Made by a program: the position numbers and the translations under genes. The notes below the pieces were generated by a model. The model did not search any database. It was not told the origin of the DNA and was given only the letters and a program-made list of their open reading frames with translations. Shown in pieces: positions 25,840 through 35,083 of a stretch of DNA of 64,000 nt. This DNA comes from CAIKBL01 sp050247235 (GTDB taxonomy: Bacteria > Pseudomonadota > Gammaproteobacteria > Ga0077536), in NCBI GenBank assembly GCA_050247235.1, contig JBFWUN010000017.1:11004-75003 (forward strand), given 5' to 3'. Each line of letters starts with the position of its first letter. The stretch's first letter is position 1.

Positions 25840-27617
25840 TCGGTAAGGCGCTTGATGGCGTCGAGAATCTTGTGATCGGCAGGGTGGGTCTGCAGCGCGC
25901 TGTCCCACACCTCGCGCGCGTCGTCGCGCCGTCCGAGTGCCCACAGGACTTCGCCGAGGTGAGCGGCCACTTCCGGATCATTGCGCTGTGCGCGGGCCTT
26001 CTGCAGGTACGGGACCGCCTCCTCCAGCCGCCCGAGGCGATACAGCACCCACCCCATGCTGTCGAGGACATAGAAGTTGTCGGGCGTCAGTTCCAGCGCG
26101 CGCCTGATCAGCGCGTGCGCTTCCTCGTAGCGCGCCGTGCGGTCCGCCAGGGTATAGCCCAGCGCGTTCAGGGCGTCCGAGTTCTCAGGTTCGCGCTTCA
26201 GGATCTCGCGCAGGTCCGCCTCGAGGACATCGAGCCGGTTCATCCGCTCCGCGAGCATTGCCCGACTGTAGAGCAGGGTGGCGTCGTAGGTGCCGTTCAG
26301 CGCCTTGTCGAAAACCGCCATCGCGTTGGCGTACTCCTTCTGCTCGGCGAGGATCTCCGCCTCGACGAGTACCGCCTGCCGGCGCTGTTCATCCGTTTCC
26401 GGCCGGAGCCGCGCAAGCACTGCGCGGGCCTCGTCGACCCGCTTGTCGCTTGCCAGCAGTACCGCGGTCCGCACCTGCGCCTGGAACAGGCTCGACCCGC
26501 CGGACACCTCCCGGTACGCGGCGAGCGCCTCGGCGGGACGCCCCCGCGTCTCCGCGATCTGGCCAAGATAGAAATAGGCATCGTCGCGCCGTTCCGGCGA
26601 CCGGCTCATCGCGGTGAAGTTCTGCGCGGCCTCGTCAACGCGGTCGGTCTGAAGATTGAGAAGTCCCAGCGCGAACAGCACGTCGGTGCTGTCCGGAGCC
26701 TGGCGGTTCAATCGCAGAAACTCCTCCCGCGCGCGCTCGAACTGGTCGTCGTCCGCGAGCATGCGGGCATACAGCAGCCGCAACCCGAATTCCTGCGGGG
26801 TGCGGGCGAGTGCGCGGTCCAGGAAGCGCGCGGCTTCCTTTGTATGTCCCTGCTTCTGAAGGGCAGCGACGTACGCGAGAGCGATGTTCGGGTTGATATC
26901 CGCCTTGGCGACGAGCTGCTCCATCGCCGTGCGCGACGCTTCCAGTTTGTCCGCCCGGAGCGCGAGCACCGCGTAAACGAGGAGCGTGTCCGGGTCGCCG
27001 GTCCGCGCGTCGACCAGCCGCTGCATCACCGCGAGCGCGGTGGCCTTGTCCTCCTCGCGTCCGAGGAGATTGGCGATCATCTTGAGCTTCTGCCCGCTCG
27101 GCCCGCGGTCGTTCGCGAGCACGTACTGCAGATGGGCGATCGCGGGCTCCGTGTGGCCGGCACGCACGTGCATGGCGGCCGCGATCTGGCGTGCCTCGAG
27201 ATTGCCCGGTTCCAGCGCCACCCATCGTTCGGCGGCTGCCAGTGCCGCCACATCGTCACGCGCGTAGAGCGCTATCTTGGTCGCGCGTTCGGTGAGCACG
27301 GGGTCCCGGGTTGCCGAAGCGACCTTGGCGTACTGCTCCACCGCGACCGGCAGGCGATCCCGCTGGCCTGCGAACTCCGCCACGAGCACGCGGTACAGCG
27401 GCAGCGCGTCCAGGTCCGCGGGCGCGGCTGGTACGCTGGGATACTGCAGCAGGTCTGCCTCGAACGCCGCCCCGGCGGGCGTGGGCGCCGGTGTCGTTTC
27501 CGCCGGCGCGGCTGTCGGCGCGACCGGCGCACGCGCGCACGCGACGAGCAGCAGCCCGATCGCACACGGGACGAACGCCGCGCGGGGGTGGGTTCCGGAT
27601 ACCGTCTTGCGGGTCAT
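25836..27617 (-). CDS. TPR-repeat outer-membrane lipoprotein
   Basis: A 593-residue periplasmic-side protein. A signal peptide ends in the lipobox LLVAC (Cys at about residue 27), followed by an Ala/Pro/Thr-rich linker and at least ten tetratricopeptide-like helix pairs; NSDALNALGYTLADR and NFYVLDSMGWVLYRLGRLEEAVPYL are typical units. Genes of this type commonly sit upstream of lolB in gammaproteobacteria, with no settled function. ATG 27617 directly precedes the signal peptide; an upstream extension lacks one. Divergent from hemA. Confidence 0.85.
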   Translation of the reverse strand: MTRKTVSGTHPRAAFVPCAIGLLLVACARAPVAPTAAPAETTPAPTPAGAAFEADLLQYPSVPAAPADLDALPLYRVLVAEFAGQRDRLPVAVEQYAKVASATRDPVLTERATKIALYARDDVAALAAAERWVALEPGNLEARQIAAAMHVRAGHTEPAIAHLQYVLANDRGPSGQKLKMIANLLGREEDKATALAVMQRLVDARTGDPDTLLVYAVLALRADKLEASRTAMEQLVAKADINPNIALAYVAALQKQGHTKEAARFLDRALARTPQEFGLRLLYARMLADDDQFERAREEFLRLNRQAPDSTDVLFALGLLNLQTDRVDEAAQNFTAMSRSPERRDDAYFYLGQIAETRGRPAEALAAYREVSGGSSLFQAQVRTAVLLASDKRVDEARAVLARLRPETDEQRRQAVLVEAEILAEQKEYANAMAVFDKALNGTYDATLLYSRAMLAERMNRLDVLEADLREILKREPENSDALNALGYTLADRTARYEEAHALIRRALELTPDNFYVLDSMGWVLYRLGRLEEAVPYLQKARAQRNDPEVAAHLGEVLWALGRRDDAREVWDSALQTHPADHKILDAIKRLTE

Positions 27618-27773
27618 AGGCAGATCATATCGGCCGTGGGTGCGTGCGCCGTGAACACGGAGGTCTGACGGGAGGGTCTGCTCTGGTCGCTGATCGTTCA
27701 TGCGGATGTGCGTCCGTGGCCCGGATGACGGGCGGCCGGATCGCGGCGGAACCAGCCACCGTCCTGGGTTAGA

Positions 27774-27779
27774 CTATAC
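27774..27779 (-). promoter_or_regulatory. Possible -10 element (TATAGT) for the TPR-lolB-ispE operon
   Basis: On the minus strand TATAGT lies about 155 bases before the TPR lipoprotein start. The same bases read TATACC or GACTAT on the plus strand, where they could serve hemA. No clear -35 in either direction. Confidence 0.3.
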
Positions 27780-27880
27780 CTCAGCCGGCGCCTCCGGGCC
27801 GGGATCCGATACACAGCGCCCACGCGAGACCGCCGAATGCCGCCGCCCCCGCCAGGCGCCTTGGCAACGAACCCTGCGAC

Positions 27881-29149
27881 ATGCCGATTTACGTCTTCGG
27901 GATGAATCACCAGACCGCGCCGCTCGCCGTGCGCGAACGGGTGGCGTTCACACCGGAACAACTGCCGTCGGCCCTGCAGTCGCTGACCACCGAAGCCGGC
28001 ATGTCAGAAGCGCTCATCCTGTCCACGTGCAATCGCACCGAGGTCTACGCCGTGGGGGCACCTCACAGCGAAAGACAGCTCGCCGACTGGTTAGTTCGCC
28101 ACCATGCGCTGGACGGCGCCGCGCTGGGCGATCACACCTACGCGTACGTAGACACCGAGGCCGTCCGTCACGCGTTGCGGGTCGCGTGCGGACTGGACTC
28201 GATGGTCCTCGGCGAACCGCAGATCCTGGGCCAGATCAAGTCCGCCTACCACACCGCGGTCAGCCATCGCACCACCGGCAAGCAGCTCAACAAGCTGATG
28301 CAGTACACGTTCGCAATCGCGAAGCAGGTGCGGACGGAGACGGCGATCGGCGCGACCCCCGTGTCGGTGGCCTACGCGGCCGTGCGGCTCGCGCGCCAGG
28401 TGCACGGCGACCTCCGGGAGCGCTGCGCGCTGCTGGTCGGGGCGGGCGACACCATCGAGCTCGTCGCCCAGCACTTGAAGCGGCAGGGCATCGGGTCGCT
28501 GGTGATCGCCAACCGGACCGTGGCCAGGGCGGCCGCGCTCGCGCAGACCTTGGGGGGCGGCGAGGCCATCGGCCTGGACGCGCTGCCGGCACGTCTCGCC
28601 GGCGCCGACATCGTGGTGACCTCCACCGCGAGCCGCACGCCGCTCGTGACACGCGCCATGCTCGAACACGCGGTCAAGGCACGCCGCTTCGAACCGATGT
28701 TCGTGGTGGACCTGTCGGTACCGCGCAACGTCGAAGTGGCGGCGGAAACCCTCGAGGATGTGTACCTGTACACGATCGACGATCTCAACCGGGTCATCAC
28801 CGACAACCTCGAGCTGCGCCAGGCGGCGGCCCGCCAGGCCGAGGAAATCATCGAGGCACGCGCAAACGGGTTCATGGACTGGGTGCAGTCGCTCGACGGC
28901 AATGCGCTGATCGTCGCGTACCGAAGACAGGTGGACGCCATCGCGGCTTCCGAACTCGAGAAGGCCGAACGTCGCCTGGCGAACGGAGAAGATACCCGCG
29001 TGGTGATGAGCGGGCTGTGCCGCGCGCTCGCGAACAAGCTCGTCCACCATCCGCTGACCAAGATCCGTGAGGCCGCAACCGAGGGTCGAGGCGAGATCAT
29101 CGAAGTCGCCCGCGAACTGCTGTCGATCCAGGACGACGCGCTGTCATGA
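27881..29149 (+). CDS. hemA: Glutamyl-tRNA reductase
   Basis: First step of C5-pathway tetrapyrrole synthesis: glutamyl-tRNA to glutamate-1-semialdehyde. 422 residues: GMNHQTAPLAVRE at the N-terminus, catalytic C50 in LSTCNRTEVY, GEPQILGQIK, and the NADPH domain LLVGAGDTIELVAQHL. The C-terminal dimerisation domain contains KLVHHPLTKIREA. Heads hemA-prfA-prmC-moeB with coupled starts, and supplies the haem enzymes HemC, D and N encoded in this window. Confidence 0.97.
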   Translation: MPIYVFGMNHQTAPLAVRERVAFTPEQLPSALQSLTTEAGMSEALILSTCNRTEVYAVGAPHSERQLADWLVRHHALDGAALGDHTYAYVDTEAVRHALRVACGLDSMVLGEPQILGQIKSAYHTAVSHRTTGKQLNKLMQYTFAIAKQVRTETAIGATPVSVAYAAVRLARQVHGDLRERCALLVGAGDTIELVAQHLKRQGIGSLVIANRTVARAAALAQTLGGGEAIGLDALPARLAGADIVVTSTASRTPLVTRAMLEHAVKARRFEPMFVVDLSVPRNVEVAAETLEDVYLYTIDDLNRVITDNLELRQAAARQAEEIIEARANGFMDWVQSLDGNALIVAYRRQVDAIAASELEKAERRLANGEDTRVVMSGLCRALANKLVHHPLTKIREAATEGRGEIIEVARELLSIQDDALS

Positions 29150-30231
29150 AGGCTTCGCTCAAGCGCAAGCTCGACGTGCTGCGGGATCGTCGTGACGAAC
29201 TCGACGCGCTGCTCGCTGCGCCGGAGATCATCGGTTCCCAGGAGCGCTTTCGCGCGCTGTCGCGCGAACGCGCGGAGCTCGACCAGGTGGTCGAGCGCTA
29301 CCGCGACTACCAGCGGGCGGAGGAAGCCCTCGCGCACGCCGTGGCGATGACGCAGGAGGACGACGTCGAACTGCGGGCGCTCGCGGGTGAGGAAGTCGGG
29401 GCCTGCCGCGAGCGACTCAACGAACTGGCGGACGAGATCAACGTCCTGCTGATCCCGCGCGATCCCGCCGACGATTCCAACATATTCCTGGAGATTCGCG
29501 CCGGCACCGGCGGTGACGAAGCCGCACTCTTCGCGGCCGAGCTGTTCCGCATGTATGCCAAGTACGCCGAACGGCGCGGCTGGCAGGTCGAGGTCCTCAG
29601 CGCGAACGCCAGCGAGCTCGGCGGGTACAAGGAAGTGATCGCCCGGGTGGTCGGACACGGCGCGTACTCGGCGCTCAAGTTCGAGTCTGGTGCGCACCGG
29701 GTGCAGCGCGTTCCGGCGACGGAATCGCAGGGACGAATACACACTTCCGCGTGCACGGTGGCCGTACTGCCCGAACTCGACGAGATCACGGACGTCGAGA
29801 TCAATCTCGCCGATCTGAAAGTCGACACGTTCCGCGCATCGGGCGCAGGTGGACAGCACGTGAACAAGACGGATTCCGCCATCCGCATTACCCACGTGCC
29901 GACCGGCGTGGTGGTTGAATGCCAGGACGAGCGCTCGCAGCACAAGAACCGTGCACGTGCGATGAGCCTGCTGAAAGCCAAGCTGCTGCAGGGAGAACGC
30001 GACCGGCAGACCGCCGAGCAGGCGCGGAACCGCCGTAACCTGGTCGGGTCCGGCGACCGGTCCGAGCGGATTCGGACCTACAATTTCCCGCAAGGCAGAG
30101 TGACCGACCACCGCATCAACCTGACCGTGTACAAGCTTGACGGCGTCCTCGAAGGTGATCTCGACCTGGTCATCAAGCCGCTGCTGAACGAGCACCAGGC
30201 CGACCTGATGGCCCAGATGGCGGACGCATGA
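29146..30231 (+). CDS. prfA: Peptide chain release factor 1
   Basis: Terminates translation at UAA and UAG. 361 residues; the hydrolysis motif GGQ is at 235-237 within GAGGQHVNKTDSAIRITH. The codon-recognition region contains the P-A/V-T motif as RVPATESQGR. The ATG overlaps the hemA stop by 4 bases, as in E. coli. Confidence 0.97.
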   Translation: MKASLKRKLDVLRDRRDELDALLAAPEIIGSQERFRALSRERAELDQVVERYRDYQRAEEALAHAVAMTQEDDVELRALAGEEVGACRERLNELADEINVLLIPRDPADDSNIFLEIRAGTGGDEAALFAAELFRMYAKYAERRGWQVEVLSANASELGGYKEVIARVVGHGAYSALKFESGAHRVQRVPATESQGRIHTSACTVAVLPELDEITDVEINLADLKVDTFRASGAGGQHVNKTDSAIRITHVPTGVVVECQDERSQHKNRARAMSLLKAKLLQGERDRQTAEQARNRRNLVGSGDRSERIRTYNFPQGRVTDHRINLTVYKLDGVLEGDLDLVIKPLLNEHQADLMAQMADA

Positions 30232-31097
30232 ACGCACGCGAGCCCGCCGGCAGCGTGGGCGCGACGCTGCACGACGCGGCCGGCTCGCTCGCGCGGCTGC
30301 CGACGCCGCGGCTCGACGCCGAGGTGCTGCTCGCGCACGTGCTCGACTGGCCGCGCGCGCGGCTGATCGCGCACCGCGAACACCTGCTCACGGTCCGGCA
30401 ACGGGAACACTTCGCCACGCTGATCGCCGCGCGCGCCGCCGGCACGCCCGTCGCCTACCTGCGTGGTCGGCACGAGTTCTGGTCACTCGACCTCGAAGTG
30501 AGCGACGCGGTGCTCGTGCCGCGGGCGGACACGGAGGTGCTGGTCGAAGCGGCGCTCGTGCGGATGCCTCTCCATGTGCCTTGCACGGTGGCGGATCTCG
30601 GCACCGGCAGCGGCGCGATCGCACTCGCGATCGCCAGCGAACGACCGCGCGCTTTCATTGTCGCGCTCGAACTCTCGGGGGCGGCACTCGCCGTGGCGGA
30701 GGCAAATCGTCGTCGTCACGGGTTCGGCCACGTCGCGGCCGTCCGCGGTCGCTGGACGGAGGCGCTCGCGCCGGATCGCTTCGACCTGCTGGTCGCGAAC
30801 CCGCCCTATCTCGCCGCCGAAGATCCGGCACTCGGTGACGATGGCGTGCGCTGCGAACCACGTGCCGCACTCGTGGCGGATGCCGCGGGCCTGGCCGATC
30901 TGCGCACCCTCGCGCGGACCGCCGGTCGGGTGCTCGTCGCGGGCGGCTGGCTGCTTGTCGAACACGGCGCGCGACAGGCCGGACACGTGCGTGACCTCCT
31001 GGCGACGGAATTCACCGACGTGGACACCGTAATCGATCTCGCCGGCCACGCGCGGGTGACCTGTGCCCGGAAGAGGATCTCTCCCGATGGAAGATGA
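30228..31097 (+). CDS. prmC: Release factor glutamine N5-methyltransferase
   Basis: Methylates the glutamine of the release-factor GGQ motif. 289 residues with an N-terminal helical domain, SAM-binding motif VADLGTGSGAIALAIA and the catalytic NPPY in LVANPPYLAAED. Overlaps prfA by 4 bases (ATGA). Confidence 0.96.
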   Translation: MNAREPAGSVGATLHDAAGSLARLPTPRLDAEVLLAHVLDWPRARLIAHREHLLTVRQREHFATLIAARAAGTPVAYLRGRHEFWSLDLEVSDAVLVPRADTEVLVEAALVRMPLHVPCTVADLGTGSGAIALAIASERPRAFIVALELSGAALAVAEANRRRHGFGHVAAVRGRWTEALAPDRFDLLVANPPYLAAEDPALGDDGVRCEPRAALVADAAGLADLRTLARTAGRVLVAGGWLLVEHGARQAGHVRDLLATEFTDVDTVIDLAGHARVTCARKRISPDGR

Positions 31098-31833
31098 AAC
31101 GCTGCTTCGCTACAGCCGGCAGATCCTGCTGCCCGAGATAGACATCGATGGGCAGCAGCGGCTGCTCGATTCGAGTGCGATCGTGTTCGGGCTTGGAGGG
31201 CTCGGATCGCCGGTCGCGCTGTACCTCGCGGCCGCAGGCGTCGGACGACTCGTGCTGGTCGACTTCGATCACGTGGAACTGTCGAACCTCCAGCGCCAGA
31301 TCATCCACCACACGAGCGACCTCGGACGTCTCAAGGTGGATTCGGCGCGCGACAGCATCCATGCGATCAATCCGCACGTGAAGGTCGAAACCGTGTCCAG
31401 GCTGCTGGAGGGCGCGGAGCTCGAAGCGCTGGTTGCCGGCGCCGACGTGGTGGTGGATGGCACTGACAACTTTCCGACCCGCTTCGCGCTCAATGCGGCA
31501 TGCCATGCCGCACGCAGGCCACTGGTATCCGGCGCCGCGATCCGTTTCGAAGGCCAGGTCAGCGTGTACTACCCGGGGCAGGGTGACAGCCCGTGTTATC
31601 GCTGTCTCTACGACGACGGCGGCGGCGTCGACGAAACCTGCACGCAAACGGGCGTGGTGGCGCCTTTGCTCGGCATCGTCGGCAGCGTGCAGGCCATCGA
31701 GACCCTGAAAGTGCTGATGAATGTCGGCAAGGTACTGAAGGGTCGCCTGCTGCTGCTGGACGCGCTCAACATGGAATGGCAGACCATGCGGTTCCAGCGC
31801 GACCCGGCGTGTCCGGTCTGCGGTTCGCGCTGA
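31087..31833 (+). CDS. moeB: ThiF/MoeB-family adenylyltransferase, MoeB-like
   Basis: Activates the C-terminal Gly-Gly of a ubiquitin-like sulphur carrier, most likely MoaD in molybdopterin synthesis. 248 residues, equal to E. coli MoeB. YSRQILLPEIDIDGQQRL, GLGGLGSPVALYLAAAGVG (nucleotide loop), NLQRQIIH and the four zinc cysteines in CYRC and CPVC are present. ATG 31087 has AGAGGA upstream and overlaps prmC by 11 bases; an upstream start would enlarge that overlap without similarity. ThiF or HesA remain alternatives. Convergent with the TonB-dependent receptor. Confidence 0.88.
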   Translation: MEDETLLRYSRQILLPEIDIDGQQRLLDSSAIVFGLGGLGSPVALYLAAAGVGRLVLVDFDHVELSNLQRQIIHHTSDLGRLKVDSARDSIHAINPHVKVETVSRLLEGAELEALVAGADVVVDGTDNFPTRFALNAACHAARRPLVSGAAIRFEGQVSVYYPGQGDSPCYRCLYDDGGGVDETCTQTGVVAPLLGIVGSVQAIETLKVLMNVGKVLKGRLLLLDALNMEWQTMRFQRDPACPVCGSR

Positions 31834-31846
31834 GCGCGCTGTCGGG

Positions 31847-34024
31847 TCAGAAGGCGATTTCGACGCCGCCCTGCACCAGCAGCGGCGCTCCCACCCGGAT
31901 GCCACGCGTGCGGTCGACGATGTAATCGCGATCGAACAGGTTCTTCGCGGCGAGAAAGAGCGTCGCGTCGTACCTGCGCACCGGGTAGTTCACTGCGAGG
32001 TTGAATACCGTGGAGGCCTTGATCACGCCGACCTGTCCGTTGCCGTTGAATGCCGCGGACTGCGTGTTGGCGAAATCCGCGAACTGCGACGAGACGTGCA
32101 CCGCCTCGAGCCGCAAGTCGAGCCCGGTCCGGGTGTGCGTGAAGCCGAGCGAGGTCGTCGCCAGGTGACGCGGCGCGTAAGGCAGGCGATTGCCCTCGCG
32201 CGATCCCGCGACCACGGCGCCAGTCTGCACCACGCGCACCGGCGATTCCTGGTCTGCGGTCGGCAGAAACGTGTACGCGGTCTGGACGTAGAAGTTGTCG
32301 CGTGTGTCGAACAGTTTCAATGAGTCGAAACGCGCGAACAGCTCCAGGCCTTCATACAGGGTCTCGCCCTGCGCAAGCGGCGTCGTGCCACCGGCAATGG
32401 AGCCGACCTGGATCTGGTTGTCGAAGTCGTTGCGGAAGAAGGTCGTCTCGAACCGGGCGCCGGGGCGCAGTTCGCTGCGCAGTCCAATCTCTGCGTTCCA
32501 GCTTTCCTCGGCATCGACTTCGGTGAAGGTCGCCAGTGGGTTGTTGTCAGGCGTGACGATCAGGTCCTCGGTGCGCGGCGGCGCGAATCCTCGATGCACC
32601 CCGGCGAACAGGGTGATCTGCTCTATCGGGTTGTAGGTCGCACCCAGTCCCGGGATGACTTCCGTCAGGTCGTCGTCGCCGCTCGCACCGCTCCGGTTGT
32701 TGGTGCGCTCGTTCTCCACGTATTCCACGCGCACACCCGGTGTCAGCGTGAACCTGCCGAGCAGCAACCGGTTCTGCGCGAACAGGGAATACGCGTTCAC
32801 GTCGCGTTCGTTGTCCTCGACAATTCGGCCGGTGAACACGTTCGGGTTGGTGCCATTTTGCTGTTCGCGATCCTGGGATTCGTAATGCGCGCGGATCCCT
32901 GCCTGGAACTCCTGACGCAGGCCGAACAGCTGGTGACCGACGAACAGCCGCTCCTCCAGGCCATAGGTGTAGTAGCTTCGCAGGCGTCCCTGGAGCGAAT
33001 TGCAGCTGTCGGGAAAAATCCGCGTGCCCGCCAGTCGGGCGGCGGTGAACGCGGCGCCGCACTGACCGTCGGTGGTGGTGCTGGACTGGCGCCACCAGTG
33101 CCGCTTGAAATGCGTGAAGTAGAGATTGGACGTCAGGATCAGGTCGGGCGTGAATGCGATCTCGTGGCTCGCGGACGTGCCAAAACGGTCTACGTTGAAA
33201 TTATCGTTGTCGAAGGGATTGTACTCGTATCCGAAGTTGCGCAGCTCCGCGTCCGTCAGCCCGGTGTACGTGACGTCCGAGTCCTCCGCGTAGTAGTTCG
33301 CCTTCAGCGTGAGCGCCTGGTTCCCCGCGAACGTGAACACGCCCTTCAGGTTGACGTCGTCGATCTCCGAGTGTTCGTTGTCGCGGGCGCCGTCCGACTG
33401 CTTGCGCATGACGTCGAGCAGCAGTCCCTTGCCGCCAACCTGCAGGTGGCCGTTGAAGTATTCGCGGTTGCCCCCGGTCAGCCGCACCCGACCCTCGAAA
33501 TCGTCCGGTGGCGCCGGCGTGATGTAATTGATGACGCCGCCGATGGTCTGCGGGCCGAACAGGATCTGTTCGGAGCCTTTCAACACTTCGATGCGGTCGA
33601 AGCGTTCGACCGGAGGATGGTAGTAGCTCGCGTTGTCGCCATAGGGTGCGTATGCCAGCGGCAGGCCGTCTTCGAGCAGCAGCACCTTCGTCGAGCGAGT
33701 GGGATTGAGGCCGCGCAGACCGATGTTCGGACGCAGGCCGAGCCCTTCTTCGTCCCGCACGACGACACCCGGCGCCTTGCGCAGGGCTTCGTTGATCGTC
33801 ATCACGCGGCTCAGGTTCAGCTCTTCGGAATTGATCAGCGTCGCGGATCCCGCGATCTCGGGCAGGCGGCGCGGCGAACCGATGACTTCCATCGACTCGA
33901 ACGCGGGTCGAGGGGATCCGGCGATGGCGTGTTCCGCGCCGAGGGCATCCGGGGAGTGGACGCCGGCCAGCGCCAAGAGAAACGCCGTTGAAAGAGAATG
34001 AAGATGAAAGCCTTTGACTCGCAT
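31847..34024 (-). CDS. TonB-dependent outer-membrane receptor, FecA-like siderophore/iron type
   Basis: A 725-residue outer-membrane beta-barrel. A signal peptide of about 29 residues precedes the plug domain (about 45-165): TINEALRKAPGVVVRDE, NIGLRGLNPTRSTKVLLLEDG, and RIEVLKGSEQILFGPQTIGG. The barrel follows and ends in a C-terminal aromatic strand, GGVEIAF. No FecA-type N-terminal signalling extension is present, so it does not itself signal to an anti-sigma factor. Strong AGGA upstream of ATG 34024. Iron-chelate uptake is the likeliest role given the AT-rich, Fur-like upstream region; the ligand is not predictable. Confidence 0.9.
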   Translation of the reverse strand: MRVKGFHLHSLSTAFLLALAGVHSPDALGAEHAIAGSPRPAFESMEVIGSPRRLPEIAGSATLINSEELNLSRVMTINEALRKAPGVVVRDEEGLGLRPNIGLRGLNPTRSTKVLLLEDGLPLAYAPYGDNASYYHPPVERFDRIEVLKGSEQILFGPQTIGGVINYITPAPPDDFEGRVRLTGGNREYFNGHLQVGGKGLLLDVMRKQSDGARDNEHSEIDDVNLKGVFTFAGNQALTLKANYYAEDSDVTYTGLTDAELRNFGYEYNPFDNDNFNVDRFGTSASHEIAFTPDLILTSNLYFTHFKRHWWRQSSTTTDGQCGAAFTAARLAGTRIFPDSCNSLQGRLRSYYTYGLEERLFVGHQLFGLRQEFQAGIRAHYESQDREQQNGTNPNVFTGRIVEDNERDVNAYSLFAQNRLLLGRFTLTPGVRVEYVENERTNNRSGASGDDDLTEVIPGLGATYNPIEQITLFAGVHRGFAPPRTEDLIVTPDNNPLATFTEVDAEESWNAEIGLRSELRPGARFETTFFRNDFDNQIQVGSIAGGTTPLAQGETLYEGLELFARFDSLKLFDTRDNFYVQTAYTFLPTADQESPVRVVQTGAVVAGSREGNRLPYAPRHLATTSLGFTHTRTGLDLRLEAVHVSSQFADFANTQSAAFNGNGQVGVIKASTVFNLAVNYPVRRYDATLFLAAKNLFDRDYIVDRTRGIRVGAPLLVQGGVEIAF

Positions 34025-34501
34025 AACGTTTCCTGGATGACGCGAACCCAGGCGGGACCGCGCAATCGATTAATCTAAATGAGAACTTATATTATTATAT
34101 TTATCATACCGAAGACGCAAGCAGCCATCCCGACACACGACGATAGTGAGGATCCGGTGCCCGGAGGGTGGGCACGCGAGAGGGTCGGCAGGTCCTCCGG
34201 GTGCCGCGGTCGGGCCCGTTCACAGCGGCGGGACGGCAACCTCTACGGGTCCGGCGGCAGGCATTCGGGCGTGCCGCATCCCCCGCGACCGGGTCGCGCG
34301 CACGCGATCCGGCAGACGCGAGTCACCGGCGCACCGCTCAAGTCGACGGGGTGGATTCCGCTATCGAAGTCTCGTGCATCCGACGTGGCGGCCGCCCCGG
34401 CAGCCCATGTCACCGGCCACCCCGCGGATGCGAAGATCGGCATCGAGTTCACCAGGCGGCCCGACATCCTCGGGGCGTCGAACGCATTCGAGGTAGCGGA
34501 C
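34025..34501. other. 477-base intergenic region between the TonB receptor and lemA
   Basis: The first 90 bases include the AT-rich Fur-like segment. From about 34140 on it is GC-rich, with one short hairpin, GTGCCC-N7-GGGCAC, near 34157-34175. The open frame running into lemA here has no signal peptide, domain or recognisable similarity, and I do not call it coding. I looked for cobalamin and TPP riboswitch cores and saw none. Confidence 0.5.
34077..34107 (-). promoter_or_regulatory. AT-rich candidate Fur box and promoter region of the TonB receptor
   Basis: A 31-base segment of almost only A and T in a GC-rich genome, 50-80 bases upstream of the receptor start. AATGAGAA...TAT (34078-34092) matches about 10 of 15 positions of the Fur consensus AATGATAATCATTAT, and a second TTATCAT lies at 34101-34107. 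It probably also contains the -10 of the receptor gene. Confidence 0.4.
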
Positions 34502-35074
34502 ATGCAAATCGGAACCATCGTGCTGCTCGTGGGGCTCGTCGCAGTGGGTCTCTACGGTGTCGTCATCTACAACGGACTGGTAGCGCTCAAGCACGCCATC
34601 ACGAAGGCCTGGTCGAACATCGACGTGCTTCTCAAGCAGCGTCACGATGAACTGCCAAAACTCGTGGAGGTCGCCAAGCAGTACATGCAGTTCGAGAAAG
34701 AGACCCTGGAGAAGGTCATCACTGCCCGCTCCGCGGTGTTCAACGCGCGGGAAACCGGCGATGTCGCGCGCGTTGGCGCCGCGGAGTCGCTGCTGCGCCA
34801 GGGACTCGGGAACTTCTTCGCGCTCGCCGAACAGTATCCGGAACTCAAGGCCGACCAGAATTTTCAACACCTGCGGGAGCGCATCACCGGGCTGGAGAAC
34901 ACGATCGCGGACCGGCGTGAGTTCTACAACGAGTCGGTGAACGCCAACAACGTCCGCATCGAACAGTTCCCGGATGTGCTCATCGCGAAGCTGTGTGGCT
35001 TTCAGCCCGGCACCCTGCTCGAGTTCGCCGTGGAAGAAACCCGCGATGTCGATCTGAAGGCGCTTTTCAGCTGA
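34502..35074 (+). CDS. LemA family protein
   Basis: A 190-residue inner-membrane-anchored protein: one N-terminal helix (about residues 4-24), then the LemA helical bundle with LVALKHAITKAWSNIDVLLKQRHDELPKL (first part) and YPELKADQNFQHL, and the conserved ending EFYNESVNANNVRIEQFPD. The family has no settled biochemical role. ATG 34502 has GAGG at 8 bases; this is the conserved start. It pairs with the following GIDE-domain gene, 9 bases away, a frequent association. Confidence 0.92.
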   Translation: MQIGTIVLLVGLVAVGLYGVVIYNGLVALKHAITKAWSNIDVLLKQRHDELPKLVEVAKQYMQFEKETLEKVITARSAVFNARETGDVARVGAAESLLRQGLGNFFALAEQYPELKADQNFQHLRERITGLENTIADRREFYNESVNANNVRIEQFPDVLIAKLCGFQPGTLLEFAVEETRDVDLKALFS

Positions 35075-35083
35075 TCGCACCCC

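Noticed and set aside
25232..26071. A large N-terminal extension of IspE as a fusion protein.
   Set aside because: The extension is an out-of-frame reading of lolB and the TPR gene; IspE is full length from 25231.
28372..30237. A long open frame on the minus strand opposite hemA and prfA.
   Set aside because: Both plus-strand genes are unmistakable, and the antisense product is low-complexity Ser/Arg/Ala without motifs.
34110..34500. A riboswitch or small coding gene in the long gap before lemA.
   Set aside because: No cobalamin, TPP or SAM core sequence and no supported start with a ribosome-binding site or similarity was seen; only one short hairpin.
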